Assembly: GCA_036984305.1 (NCBI GenBank) | Contig: BQWY01000001.1 | Span: forward strand, 3,183,501 to 3,247,500 | Source of the DNA: Nitrospira sp. | Lineage (GTDB): Bacteria > Nitrospirota > Nitrospiria > Nitrospirales > Nitrospiraceae | Direction of reading: 5' to 3' | DNA: 64,000 nucleotides | Part shown: piece after piece, positions 54,346 to 63,450 of the stretch | Position numbering within the stretch: position 1 is the first letter of the stretch | Layout of the letters: the number at the start of each line of letters is the position of its first letter | Program-made: the position numbers and the translations under genes | Notes under the pieces: generated by a model | Database searches by the model: none | What the model was told of the DNA's origin: nothing | The model's input: only the letters and a program-made list of their open reading frames with translations

Positions 54346-54656
54346 ATCCCCAACGCTTCTTTGACCGAGGAAAGGGTCGCTCCGCGGAGCAGAATCCGCT
54401 TCCGTCGTGAACTCCCCCCGGACTGAATCACGACCGCATGAACGGGTAGCCTTACTGTTTTGGCGAGAAACCGCACGAGCGCCTCGTTGGCGGCGCCGTC
54501 GACCGGAGGGGCCGCCACGCGGATCTTCACCGCGCGATCGTGAACCCCGACGCACTGCGTGTGAGTCGCTTTCGGTTGGATGAGGACGAAGAGGACGATG
54601 CCGTCGGCGACAACGTGCGCCCACCCGTCGGGCGTGTCGACATGAGCGGGACTCAG
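54342..54656 (-). CDS. DUF167 (YggU) protein with a CTG start overlapping norQ
   Basis: The conserved DUF167 sequence [36 protein letters not shown] and [13 protein letters not shown] covers bases from ~54630 down to the stop at 54342. The only standard start is GTG 54530, which would remove the first strands. In the full frame the first possible start after norQ is CTG 54656, whose last two bases plus A form the norQ stop (CTGA). AAGGCGGT upstream could serve as ribosome site. Length 104 fits the family (~95-105). Confidence 0.75.
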   Translation of the reverse strand: MSPAHVDTPDGWAHVVADGIVLFVLIQPKATHTQCVGVHDRAVKIRVAAPPVDGAANEALVRFLAKTVRLPVHAVVIQSGGSSRRKRILLRGATLSSVKEALGI

Positions 54657-55465
54657 AACACCGCCTTGATCAGTTCTGTTATCGTTCTCTGCATGTCCTG
54701 ATCGTCGGTAATCGGACGGGTGATGGCCACATCGCAGGCTTGTGCGACCGGCACCCCCTGTCGGATGAGCGTCGCGGCATAGACGAGCAGCCTGGTACTG
54801 ACGCCTTCCTCCAATCCGTGATTCTTCAGGTTCCTGACTTTCTCGGCCAATTTCACCAGCGCGTGCGCGACCTCGGTGCCCACCCCGGCCTCACGTTCCA
54901 ACACAGACGCCTCGACGGCCCGATTCGGGTACTCGAACTCAAGCGCCATGAACCGCTGCTTGGTGCTCGGCTTAAGATCTTTCAATACACTTTGATACCC
55001 AGGGTTGTATGAGATCACCAGCATGAAGTCGTCGACGGCCTCGACAACCTGTCCCTTTTTTTCCAGGGGCAAGATTCGCCGATCGTCCGTGAGCGGATGA
55101 ATGATGACGGTCGTGTCTTTCCGTGCCTCGACCACTTCGTCCAGGTACACGATCGCGCCATGCTTGACGCCGACCGTCAGCGGACCGTCGATCCAGACTG
55201 TTTCCTGTCCTCGCAACAGATACCGCCCGACGAGATCGGAAGCCGTCAGATCTTCATGGCACGCAACCGTGATCAGCGGCCGCTTCAACCGGTACGCCAT
55301 GTGCTGAACAAACCGGGTTTTCCCACATCCGGTCGGCCCCTTGAGCATTACAGGAATCCGATTCGCGGCAGCAGTGGTGAACAGGGCGATTTCGCCTCGG
55401 GACTCCAGATAGAACGGCTCCTCGCGCAAGCGGTATTGCTCGATCCCCAGCTCCTGTCCCTTCAT
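54653..55465 (-). CDS. norQ: NorQ/CbbQ-type MoxR AAA+ ATPase
   Basis: 270 residues. ATG 55465 follows [25 protein letters not shown] is Walker [16 protein letters not shown] Walker [16 protein letters not shown] and [11 protein letters not shown] the sensor 1 region; a C-terminal lid follows. It works with NorD/CbbO (at 49406 here) to remodel a target enzyme with ATP. It is in the middle of a minus-strand run: fusion gene, hybrid kinase, norQ, DUF167, lipoprotein. Confidence 0.93.
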   Translation of the reverse strand: MKGQELGIEQYRLREEPFYLESRGEIALFTTAAANRIPVMLKGPTGCGKTRFVQHMAYRLKRPLITVACHEDLTASDLVGRYLLRGQETVWIDGPLTVGVKHGAIVYLDEVVEARKDTTVIIHPLTDDRRILPLEKKGQVVEAVDDFMLVISYNPGYQSVLKDLKPSTKQRFMALEFEYPNRAVEASVLEREAGVGTEVAHALVKLAEKVRNLKNHGLEEGVSTRLLVYAATLIRQGVPVAQACDVAITRPITDDQDMQRTITELIKAVF

Positions 55466-55594
55466 GGCTCCCTCAGTACCCATGCACATGTGCCGCGTCG
55501 GCCATCAGGGCCTTCACCGCGGACACCACCATAAACGGAACTGTTCGGGAAGATCAAGCGAAGTGGGTGCACAAATCAACCACCCGTGGGCCTG

Positions 55595-58500
55595 CTAGGC
55601 AGTGAGACGCGATGCAGGCTGCGGACGGTCCAACACTTCCCGGACCTTCTGGGCGAGTTCATGCGGGGAGAAGGGCTTTTGCAGCAAGGTTGCTTTGGTT
55701 TTGACCCCACCGTGGGAAAATGCCGGATGATCCGGATATCCCGACATATACAGGACCCGCATGTCGGGCCGAGCGAGACATAATTTTTCAGCGACCTCCG
55801 GTCCGCTCATTTGCGGCATGACCACGTCCGTCAACAACAGGTGAATCGACCCCATATGCTTCGCTCCGGTCAGTAACGCCTCAATCCCATGCCGCGCCAT
55901 GAGCACCTGGTAACCATGCATGCGCAATGTTTCCTGAACCAGAAAACGGACCGCAGGCTCGTCTTCGACGACGAGGATGGTTTCCTTGCCACTAACCCCG
56001 GCGATCACGGCGGGTTTCGGATCCGGGGCCATGACGGATTCCTCGATCCGTGGGAAATAGATCCTGAACCGCGCCCCTTTCCCGGGCGCGCTTTCGACCT
56101 CGATGTGTCCTCCGGCCTGCTTGACGACTCCGTATACCGTGGACAGTCCCAGCCCGGTGCCCTTCCCCTTCTCCTTTGTCGTGAAGAACGGCTCAAAGAT
56201 ATGGGTCTGTGTCTTGTCGTCCATTCCAAAACCGGTATCGCTGACGACGAGCGACACGTATTCTCCCGGCTCCAGCGAAAACGGAGCTAAGGGATGTCCC
56301 TTGGCGATGGAGACGTTCCGGGTTTCGACGGTGAGTTTGCCTCCATTCGGCATCGCATCGTGGGCATTGACCGCCAGGTTCATGACCACCTGCTCGATCT
56401 GTCCAGGATCGGCTTTGATGGTCGCCAGGTCAGGGGCCAGCACGGTACACAACTCAATCAAGTCCTCGCCGATCAGGCGACGCAACATCCCGTCCATTCC
56501 GCTGATGACTTCGTTCAGATCGACGACCTTGGTCGTAATGAACTGACGCCGGCTGAACGCCAGCAGTTGATTGGTCAGCGACGCCGCACGGTCCCCCGCC
56601 TTTTTGACCTCCTCCACTTCCTTTCTCATCGGCTCCTCCTCGCGGAGTCGGTTGAGAATGAGCTCGCAATAGCCACGAATGACGGTCAGGAGGTTGTTGA
56701 AATCGTGGGCCACGCCGCCGGCCAAGCGCCCCACGGCTTCCATCTTCTGACTTTGGCGAAGTTGATCCTCCGTATGTTGGAGTGCCTCTTCCGCTCGCAG
56801 TCGTTTCATGAATTGGCCGAGCCGCAGCCCGACGTCGGATGCCATCCGGATCAACTCTTCATCCGGTTCGCGCACCTGACGCGTGAACAATTCCATCACG
56901 CCCAGGACGTCGCTCCCAACCACGACGGGAAATGCAAACGCTCCGTGCAGGCCGGCCTGAAAGGCCGTGTCTCGACGAGGAAAATTGGGATCGGTGGTCA
57001 CGTCGCGGACCCAGGCCGGTTTCCCATTCGACAGCACGCGCCCTGGAAGCCCCACCCCCTGCGCAAAGGTCTGTCTCCAGGTCGCGTTGACGAACTCCTC
57101 TGCACTGCCCGGCTCCGCGTTCCACAGGTCGAAGCATCGAAGCAGGCGGTGGGTCTCGTCCGTCAACCAAAAGACACTGAGGTCCCACTGGAGCTGGTCA
57201 CAGATCGCTTTGAGGATCTTGGGAATGGCCTCATTCAGCGTCTGCGAGTCTGCCACGACTTGCGTCACGGCAAATTGCGCGGCCAATCGCTGTTCCGTTT
57301 GCTGTCGCTCGGTAATATCCCGCACGAAGACACTGAAGATGTGCGTGTGCCCGATGAGGGAAGGCGACACCGTCAATTCAACCGGAAACTCGTGCCCATC
57401 TTTTCTGTTGGCGGTCGTTTCAACGCGTCGATTGAAGAAGGGGCCTTCGCCCGTCGTGAGAAAATGGTGCAGGCCCTGCTCGTACATTTCCCGGTACCGG
57501 GGAGGGATCACGGTGTCGGAGAAGGATCTGCCCACCGCTTCGTGCCGCGTCCACCCGAAGAGTCTGACCGCCTGGACGTTCCATTCCGTGATGCGGCCGT
57601 CCGCATCCATACTGATGACCGCATCCAGGGAAGTATCGACAACGGCCTTGATGCGTTGCTGGCTCTGCAACAGCGCGGATTCTGCCGCTCGAGCGCACTG
57701 GCTTTCGTACTGTGCCTGGACGGATTCACGGCGTAACCGGCGGGCGGACCAGAAGAGAAGGCCGAGTGCCGGCAGCCCGATCGCCCCACTGGCAAGCCAC
57801 AGTTTGTCCAGCACCCCTTGAATCGGGGTGAGGATGTCGCTCCGATCGCGCCGTAGCAGCACGGTCCAGCCGAATCCTTTGAAGTCCGCGTACCCTTGAC
57901 TGCGGGCATAGCCCGTGACCACCTCCACCTCACGCCGCTGGTGTCGTTCTTTGACATAGCCGGGAAGCCCCGACAAGCTGAGGACCGCCGATGGAAGCCC
58001 GACGTCGCGCAAGTTCACCTGCCCATGGTAGTCACCTTCCGAGTCGATAAACGGCACCCCCTCGCGCGTGAGAAACTGGAACTCGATTCCGCCGGGAAAC
58101 TCCGGTTTCTCACGCATGGCCCGGACGGTGCGAGTCATGACGTCTTCGAGCGTTTCCAGTCCCACAAACGCGCCCAGAACACCCGCAAACCGGCCTTTGG
58201 CATCGAGAATCGGCGCGGACAGGGTTAGGACCTGGCGCCCATCCAGGTCGCCACTCACAGCCACGTCCCCCACGAAGACGCGTCGCTCATCCCGAGCGGA
58301 CGTAAACCAGTCCGTGCGCGCTCGGTCGTGGCCCAACACGGCTCGTTGGGTCGAGGCGATGACGTGCCCATTTGCATCGGTAACGGTCAACCGCGCGTAC
58401 ACCGGGCTGTACGCCTCCTTCATCCACGCCAGATGCTCGTTCAAATACGCATGGTCATCCATGCGCCGTCCGAATGTGCGCGCCATTAACTGCACGTCGC

Positions 58501-58711
58501 CGTACCGTTCGAACAGCAAGCGATCCAGTTTGTCCGCGATTTCAGCGGTCGCTAGCGACAAACTTTCCCCGGCCGTATCGACGAGGCGATCTTCGAGATA
58601 GCGCATCGCCGTCTTCATGGTGACGATCGCCACCACCGTCAACCCGACGATCAGCAGCAGCAGCCACCGGTAGGGCTGCGACCGGGAGGTTTCTGGAATG
58701 GTCGTGCTCAT
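55595..58711 (-). CDS. Hybrid sensor histidine kinase, Cache-PAS-GAF-HK-REC
   Basis: 1038 residues. Two helices flank an extracytoplasmic Cache-type domain (~20-310; LLIVGLTVVAIVTM and LASGAIGLPALGLLFWSAR). Then PAS (~350-470), GAF (~480-640), HisKA with phospho-His GGVAHDFNNLL (~670), HATPase (ITxNxVxNAxDAM-like VVMNLAVNAHDAMPNGG, DTGFGMDDKTQTHIFEPFFTTKEKGKGTGLGLS), and a receiver (~905-1025) with HLLLTDVVMPQMSG. It starts one base after the YkgJ-DUF2156 stop (TGAATG), so both are coupled. Confidence 0.94.
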   Translation of the reverse strand: MSTTIPETSRSQPYRWLLLLIVGLTVVAIVTMKTAMRYLEDRLVDTAGESLSLATAEIADKLDRLLFERYGDVQLMARTFGRRMDDHAYLNEHLAWMKEAYSPVYARLTVTDANGHVIASTQRAVLGHDRARTDWFTSARDERRVFVGDVAVSGDLDGRQVLTLSAPILDAKGRFAGVLGAFVGLETLEDVMTRTVRAMREKPEFPGGIEFQFLTREGVPFIDSEGDYHGQVNLRDVGLPSAVLSLSGLPGYVKERHQRREVEVVTGYARSQGYADFKGFGWTVLLRRDRSDILTPIQGVLDKLWLASGAIGLPALGLLFWSARRLRRESVQAQYESQCARAAESALLQSQQRIKAVVDTSLDAVISMDADGRITEWNVQAVRLFGWTRHEAVGRSFSDTVIPPRYREMYEQGLHHFLTTGEGPFFNRRVETTANRKDGHEFPVELTVSPSLIGHTHIFSVFVRDITERQQTEQRLAAQFAVTQVVADSQTLNEAIPKILKAICDQLQWDLSVFWLTDETHRLLRCFDLWNAEPGSAEEFVNATWRQTFAQGVGLPGRVLSNGKPAWVRDVTTDPNFPRRDTAFQAGLHGAFAFPVVVGSDVLGVMELFTRQVREPDEELIRMASDVGLRLGQFMKRLRAEEALQHTEDQLRQSQKMEAVGRLAGGVAHDFNNLLTVIRGYCELILNRLREEEPMRKEVEEVKKAGDRAASLTNQLLAFSRRQFITTKVVDLNEVISGMDGMLRRLIGEDLIELCTVLAPDLATIKADPGQIEQVVMNLAVNAHDAMPNGGKLTVETRNVSIAKGHPLAPFSLEPGEYVSLVVSDTGFGMDDKTQTHIFEPFFTTKEKGKGTGLGLSTVYGVVKQAGGHIEVESAPGKGARFRIYFPRIEESVMAPDPKPAVIAGVSGKETILVVEDEPAVRFLVQETLRMHGYQVLMARHGIEALLTGAKHMGSIHLLLTDVVMPQMSGPEVAEKLCLARPDMRVLYMSGYPDHPAFSHGGVKTKATLLQKPFSPHELAQKVREVLDRPQPASRLTA

Positions 58712-60235
58712 TCAGGACTCGTACACCGTCGCAACCTGGATGACCTGTGCGGGATGATACGACTGCTTCGAGCGGGCCAACGATTCAAGGCCCGATGAGT
58801 CCATGCTGTTCGCCCATCGGCACCCTGCCTCCGCCGCACGGCGCACCGTCTCGCGAAACGTCCAGTTGGAAAGACCGGCAATCGAACGATCGGCAACCTC
58901 AGCCACGACACACCAGACATTCGACCCGATACGCGCACCAAAGGTATAGGCGCGAAGCCTCCCGTCCACGCGCACCACACGCCCGGTAAGCCCCACGACG
59001 TGCGCCTCGGAGAGCAGTCGGCGATGGAAGGCCTCGGAATCCTCCAAAAGGAGCGCTGCCCACTCGGCGTCGCGCTGCGGGTGCGCACCGAGGCGTTTCT
59101 GCACCTGCCAGTCCGCATGGAGTGTCAGGCACTCAGCTCGATGGGATTCGTTGAAGGGTTCGATCGTGACCTCGTGCTCGCGAACGAGCTTGTTGCAGGC
59201 CGCTCGTTGGGACTTGTAGCGGTCTCCCTTGAGTTCCACGAGATCCTCGGCCCTGTACACATACTCGGGCTCCCCCGGCACCGCCGGATAGCCGTGTCGG
59301 GCCCACGCGTCTGCCCACGTCTGCGGAACCTGTTCAATTCTGGCGACTCGATGTCCGCGCGAGTGATGGTTCATCACGTCGAAGACCTCAGCCAGCAGGT
59401 CGGCGTCCGTGTTCCCTCCGAGAGGCGGAACCGGCATAAACCATCCATCCGCACACTCGGCGAACAGGCAGAGACAACCGCGAATTTCACGCCAGCTATA
59501 CCGCAATCGATCCCGCCACAGGGCATGGTTTGCAAAGAGCCATGCGGAGGGACACTCGGGATCGTCAGGCAAGGTCCGTCGCGCGGCGGACTCGAACCGA
59601 GCGCGATCGTCCAACGTCAGGAGCAGCCCCATCCCAAACGGGAAGCGCACACGAAGTCGCTCCGTAAGCACCGGAAGCGACTGCAGCACCACGACATCCT
59701 CCTGGTACCGCGTTACCAGCGAAGGGTTGCGCTCGATGAGTCCAAGTCGCGGTTCGCACTCCAAGGTCGCCGCAACTTCCCGGGCGTAGCAGGATAACTC
59801 ATGGGGCACTTGGGCAGCCGACGCGGGCGGTTCGAGATATGGGCACTTGGAATCCCAACCCAGCATGACCACGCTCTGGTCGGCATTCCACATAAGCGCA
59901 AGCGGGTAGAGTTGGCAATCGAGGGGGCGATCGGCATAAATCGAGCAGCAGTTGGAGGCGACATCATAGGCTGGACAAATGTACCCCTCCTGGCTCGAGT
60001 GTGGCACGAGGACGACCTGTCCACCTCGCTCATTGGGAAAGGCTGCCGCTGGAATGCCGCACGCAACCGCTCGCTGGATTTCCTCGGCAGTAAAGTACGG
60101 CCGCAGGAAGCTGTCCGCCTCCGGAAAATGGCAACACACGTCGCACGTCGCACACACCCGACCGGGAACATATTGCGCCAGGGGAGCGAGCGGGAGTTGG
60201 CGAACCGTATGGGACATCGCCTGAGCGGACGGCAT
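58712..60235 (-). CDS. Fusion of YkgJ cysteine cluster and DUF2156 acyl/aminoacyl-transferase-like domain
   Basis: 507 residues; no signal peptide. N-terminal half: C28, C31, C34, C35, C87, C96, C97 and C107 form the YkgJ-type (Fe-S/zinc-chelating) signature (CATCDVCCHF, ICPAYDVASNCC, RPLDCQLYPL). C-terminal half (~300-500): DUF2156-type GNAT-like fold (YVYRAEDLVELKGDRYKSQRAACNKLV, LRAYTFGARIGSN, RWANSMDSSGLESLARSKQSYHP), the domain that in MprF transfers lysine to lipid. Fusion of these is rare to me. Ends directly before a hybrid kinase. Start 60235 or ATG 60217; ribosome site weak. Confidence 0.8.
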   Translation of the reverse strand: MPSAQAMSHTVRQLPLAPLAQYVPGRVCATCDVCCHFPEADSFLRPYFTAEEIQRAVACGIPAAAFPNERGGQVVLVPHSSQEGYICPAYDVASNCCSIYADRPLDCQLYPLALMWNADQSVVMLGWDSKCPYLEPPASAAQVPHELSCYAREVAATLECEPRLGLIERNPSLVTRYQEDVVVLQSLPVLTERLRVRFPFGMGLLLTLDDRARFESAARRTLPDDPECPSAWLFANHALWRDRLRYSWREIRGCLCLFAECADGWFMPVPPLGGNTDADLLAEVFDVMNHHSRGHRVARIEQVPQTWADAWARHGYPAVPGEPEYVYRAEDLVELKGDRYKSQRAACNKLVREHEVTIEPFNESHRAECLTLHADWQVQKRLGAHPQRDAEWAALLLEDSEAFHRRLLSEAHVVGLTGRVVRVDGRLRAYTFGARIGSNVWCVVAEVADRSIAGLSNWTFRETVRRAAEAGCRWANSMDSSGLESLARSKQSYHPAQVIQVATVYES

Positions 60236-60380
60236 ACCGTCAAGGGAACACCGATGAAGAATCGGTATTCTAGCACTGTTTCGCGACCTCGCCTACCATT
60301 TCCTGCCCTGACGCGACGAGTTTTCCCCTAGAGCCAAACAGCCCCCTCCGAACCCGCGTCATCCAAAATTTCACAGTGGC

Positions 60381-60409
60381 TTGACGGGTCTTCGATTGGC
60401 TGAAATACT
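60381..60409 (+). promoter_or_regulatory. Sigma-70-like promoter of GGDEF gene
   Basis: TTGACG, 17 bp, AATACT; start expected near 60416, with a leader of about 40 bases. Confidence 0.6.
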
Positions 60410-60454
60410 GCGTGGGAAATACACAATGCTATTCTCATCGTGCGACGTGAGTCT

Positions 60455-61456
60455 ATGTCGGCACCTCCCCCAGCAGAACTTCCTCGGCCGAAACCATCGG
60501 CCTACGATCCGAAAAGCCTTCTAAACGCGCAGCCGGTGGTCGTGGCCGTCATTTCACCAGATACCTATAAGGTCGTGTTTCAGAACGAGGTGTCGATCGA
60601 GAAGTTCGGGAACCTGGCGCAACAAACGTGCCACGAAAAAATCGCCGGCAGTGCAGCCCCATGCGAGTTCTGCAAAATGCGAGAAGCCGTGTTGACGGGC
60701 CGGCACACGGCAGCCGAGGTGCCCCTGCCCGACAATCAGTTCATGCTGGTGCAATGGGCCGCGGTCAAGACGATGGAGGGCGAGGTCCACGTGGCCGAGA
60801 CCATCACCGACATCACGGCCATTAAACGTCAGCAGGTCGAGAAGGAAGCACTTATCCGTCAACTCGAACATGCCAACAGAAAGTTACACGACGTCAATCT
60901 GCAACTGCACGATCGGTCGATCCGTGACGGACTGACCGGACTCTACAATCATGCCCATTTCCAGACTCAACTCGCGCACTTGCTTTCGCAAGCGGAGCGC
61001 AGTGGCTCGCCGCTTTCGCTCCTCTTTCTCGACCTGGACGACTTCAAATTGATCAACGATCGTTGCGGTCATGGCGTCGGAGATCACGTGCTCATTCAAA
61101 TCGGCGCCCTGTTGGACGGACACTTGCGTCCGACCGAACAACGTCGGCTCCGGCGCGCCAGTGATATTGCCGCGCGATATGGCGGAGACGAATTTGCTTT
61201 GCTGCTTCCGAATACGCCCCTCGAAGGGGCCCAGGTGGTGGCCGACCTTCTCTCCCACCGGCTGCCGACCTTGCGATGTCTTCCCGAACTGGCCCCCCTT
61301 GACGCACAGGGGCTCTCTCTGAGCTGCAGCATCGGGATCGCCGCATTCCCAACTCACGCCTCGACGCCCATCGATCTCCTGGCCGCCGCCGACGCCGCTG
61401 TCTACGTAGCCAAACGCAACGGCAAGGGGCAAGCGGCCGTGGCGCCCTCCCGCTAG
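60455..61456 (+). CDS. PAS-GGDEF diguanylate cyclase
   Basis: 333 residues. Residues ~20-125: PAS-like sensor with three cysteines (QTCHEKIAGSAAPCEFCKMREAV), a pattern seen where PAS binds a metal cluster or senses redox. A coiled coil (RQLEHANRKLHDVNLQLHDRS) leads to the GGDEF domain with DGLTGLYNHAHF, LDLDDFKLINDRCGHGVGDHV and active site RYGGDEF. It makes c-di-GMP, cytoplasmic. No RxxD inhibitory site was noticed. ATG 60455 is preferred to GTG 60440. Confidence 0.92.
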   Translation: MSAPPPAELPRPKPSAYDPKSLLNAQPVVVAVISPDTYKVVFQNEVSIEKFGNLAQQTCHEKIAGSAAPCEFCKMREAVLTGRHTAAEVPLPDNQFMLVQWAAVKTMEGEVHVAETITDITAIKRQQVEKEALIRQLEHANRKLHDVNLQLHDRSIRDGLTGLYNHAHFQTQLAHLLSQAERSGSPLSLLFLDLDDFKLINDRCGHGVGDHVLIQIGALLDGHLRPTEQRRLRRASDIAARYGGDEFALLLPNTPLEGAQVVADLLSHRLPTLRCLPELAPLDAQGLSLSCSIGIAAFPTHASTPIDLLAAADAAVYVAKRNGKGQAAVAPSR

Positions 61457-61628
61457 AATCAACTCCGTCCGATTCGCTCCCGCGGTCGGCGCTCCAGGGC
61501 TACCCCTGCGTTGCATCAGGCTTGTCTGCCCCAGATTCGCGTGTTACGATGCCCTCGTATGACCGTCAGATGGCGGCTCTCCCGAACACCCCGTTGCCCC
61601 TCATACACATCGCGTAAAGGACCGAGCT

Positions 61629-63104
61629 TTGGTACCGTCGCCCAGCGATTCGGCGCAGACTTCTCCGGACTTAGCTACCCTGCGCTGCTCCACCATCCGT
61701 GACAGTCTGATCCAGGAGGGTTTATTTCACTCCACTGCTTCGGATTCGGATGGCGGCTTTGCCTCGACCTGGCGTGTGTCCCCCACCCCCTACGCGCTCT
61801 CGGCTTCGGACTTGCTCTTTTTTGAGGCTTTGGGTCCGCAGCTCCTGGCGTTTTACCGCGCTGTCAACCGCCTCTACATGGACAGCGTACGAGGAGACCA
61901 ACCGGCCTGGGTGGCGCGCTATCTCGACCAGGGGAAGCCTGAATCCCTCGTGGCCTTCGGCAGAATGAATCGTTTCAAATCCTCGTTACCCAGTGTGATC
62001 CGGCCCGATGTCCTACCGACGGACGAGGGTATGATCATTACCGAACTCGACTCCGTTCCCGGAGGAATCGGCCTGACCGGCGCCTTGGGTCGGCTCTATG
62101 CGAGCCACGTTGAAGGCAAACCGGCGATCGCAGGCGGCCCGGACGGTATGGTCGAAGGTTTCGGACGGATGGCACAAAGTCTACTGGCACCGGAGGGTGG
62201 ACTCACGGCCATCGTGGTGTCGGAAGAAGCCAAAGAGTATCGTCCCGAGATGCAGTGGCTTTCGAACGCCCTCTCCCGGCAAGAGGTTGAATGCGTCTGC
62301 ATCGAACCGCGGGACGTACGATTTACCGAGGATGGACTGTGGGCGCTCGTCGGGGGACGGGAACAGCCCATTCGCTTGCTCTATCGGTTCTTTGAGCTCT
62401 TCGATTTGAAGAACGTCCCAAAGACCGAGCTGGTCATGTACAGCCTGAAGAAAGCGCAGGTCGCGGCAACTCCTCCATTCAAACCCGCGCTGGAGGAAAA
62501 ACTCGCCCTCGCGCTCTTTCATCATCCGGTGCTGTCGTCCTACTGGCGCCGCGAACTCGGTGACGAAATCATGACGGCTCTGTCTGCCGTATTTCCCCGA
62601 ACGTGGGTACTGGACCCTGCTCCACTACCTCCGACCGCCGTGATCCCCGATTTGACAATCGGCGGGAACCCGGTCACCGACTGGCAGCAGGTGAGCCAGG
62701 CAGGGCAGCGGGAACGGCAGCTGGTCATCAAACCGTCCGGCTTTTCGGCACTTGCCTGGGGGAGCCGAGGCGTGTCGATCGGGCACGACATGCCGCAAAC
62801 GGAGTGGGCCCAGGCGCTCAAAGGGGCCCTCGGATCGTTCGACACATTGCCCCACGTCTTGCAGCATTTTCATAAGGCGCGATCCATCTCGATGTCCTAC
62901 TTCGATCCGGATGGGAACCGTCTGGTGCCGATGCAAGGGCGGGCGCGACTCTGTCCTTATTATTTTGTCGTCGAGGATCGCGCCGAACTCGGAGGTATCC
63001 TGGCCACCGTCTGCCCGGCGGACAAGAAAATCCTCCATGGGATGCGCGACGCCATCTTGGCGCCCTGTGCGGTCGTACCCGGTGACCAGTCTGGTGATCA
63101 GTAA
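61629..63104 (+). CDS. ATP-grasp-like protein of unknown function (TTG start)
   Basis: 491 residues. The start is TTG 61629 with AAAGGA eight bases upstream; no ATG lies before ~61880. Motifs: ELDSVPGGIGLTG, then in the C-terminal half QLVIKPSGFSALAWGSRGVSIGHD (Lys of the ATP-grasp strand), LQHFHKAR, MQGRARLCPYYFV, VCPADKKILHGMRDAILAPC. This looks like an ATP-grasp ligase of the glutathionylspermidine-synthase-like kind; not a named family I can identify. Short spacing (85 bases) to the next gene, glutaredoxin, suggests an operon with KamA. Confidence 0.72.
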   Translation: MVPSPSDSAQTSPDLATLRCSTIRDSLIQEGLFHSTASDSDGGFASTWRVSPTPYALSASDLLFFEALGPQLLAFYRAVNRLYMDSVRGDQPAWVARYLDQGKPESLVAFGRMNRFKSSLPSVIRPDVLPTDEGMIITELDSVPGGIGLTGALGRLYASHVEGKPAIAGGPDGMVEGFGRMAQSLLAPEGGLTAIVVSEEAKEYRPEMQWLSNALSRQEVECVCIEPRDVRFTEDGLWALVGGREQPIRLLYRFFELFDLKNVPKTELVMYSLKKAQVAATPPFKPALEEKLALALFHHPVLSSYWRRELGDEIMTALSAVFPRTWVLDPAPLPPTAVIPDLTIGGNPVTDWQQVSQAGQRERQLVIKPSGFSALAWGSRGVSIGHDMPQTEWAQALKGALGSFDTLPHVLQHFHKARSISMSYFDPDGNRLVPMQGRARLCPYYFVVEDRAELGGILATVCPADKKILHGMRDAILAPCAVVPGDQSGDQ

Positions 63105-63189
63105 GGAGTGAACGGTGAGAGCCAAGAGATCGATAACAAACCCTTCGCCGTCCCCATTACTGTTCGTATCTTTCGCCTAGCCCACTATC

Positions 63190-63420
63190 ATGCTGACGCT
63201 CTATCACGTTGCATGGTGCCCCGAATGTGCGGTAGTCAGGGACAAGCTCGAAGCGCGGAACCTGGCTTATGAAAGCGTCATCGTACCGGATTTCCGTCCG
63301 ATGCGCCGTCAGGTCATCGACGTGTCGGGACAAAGCTTCGTCCCCGTCCTCACGGACGGAGACACGGTGTTGACTGAGACGTCCGATATCCTTGACTACT
63401 TGGAGCGCGTCAAGCCCTAG
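63190..63420 (+). CDS. Glutaredoxin-like protein
   Basis: 76 residues. Active site CPEC (AWCPECAVVRDKLEARNLAYE), then SFVPVLTDGDTVLTETSDILDYLERV: thioredoxin fold with cis-Pro (VPVL) and the GST-N-type glutathione strand TETSDILDYL. Glutathione-dependent disulfide or adduct chemistry. Gene lies between the ATP-grasp-like and KamA genes. Confidence 0.9.
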   Translation: MLTLYHVAWCPECAVVRDKLEARNLAYESVIVPDFRPMRRQVIDVSGQSFVPVLTDGDTVLTETSDILDYLERVKP

Positions 63421-63450
63421 CCCCGGCAGGGGCGAACCAAAGGAGTGCCT

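Noticed and set aside
49406-55489. NorQ/NorD as part of a phage-defence MoxR-VWA system
   Set aside because: No effector gene accompanies them, and norD has the HEAGH plus MIDAS layout of metabolic NorD/CbbO; defence role not supported.
56294-57736. 480-codon plus-strand ORF opposite the hybrid kinase
   Set aside because: Composition rich in His, Arg, Gln and no family marks; antisense shadow of a clear histidine kinase.
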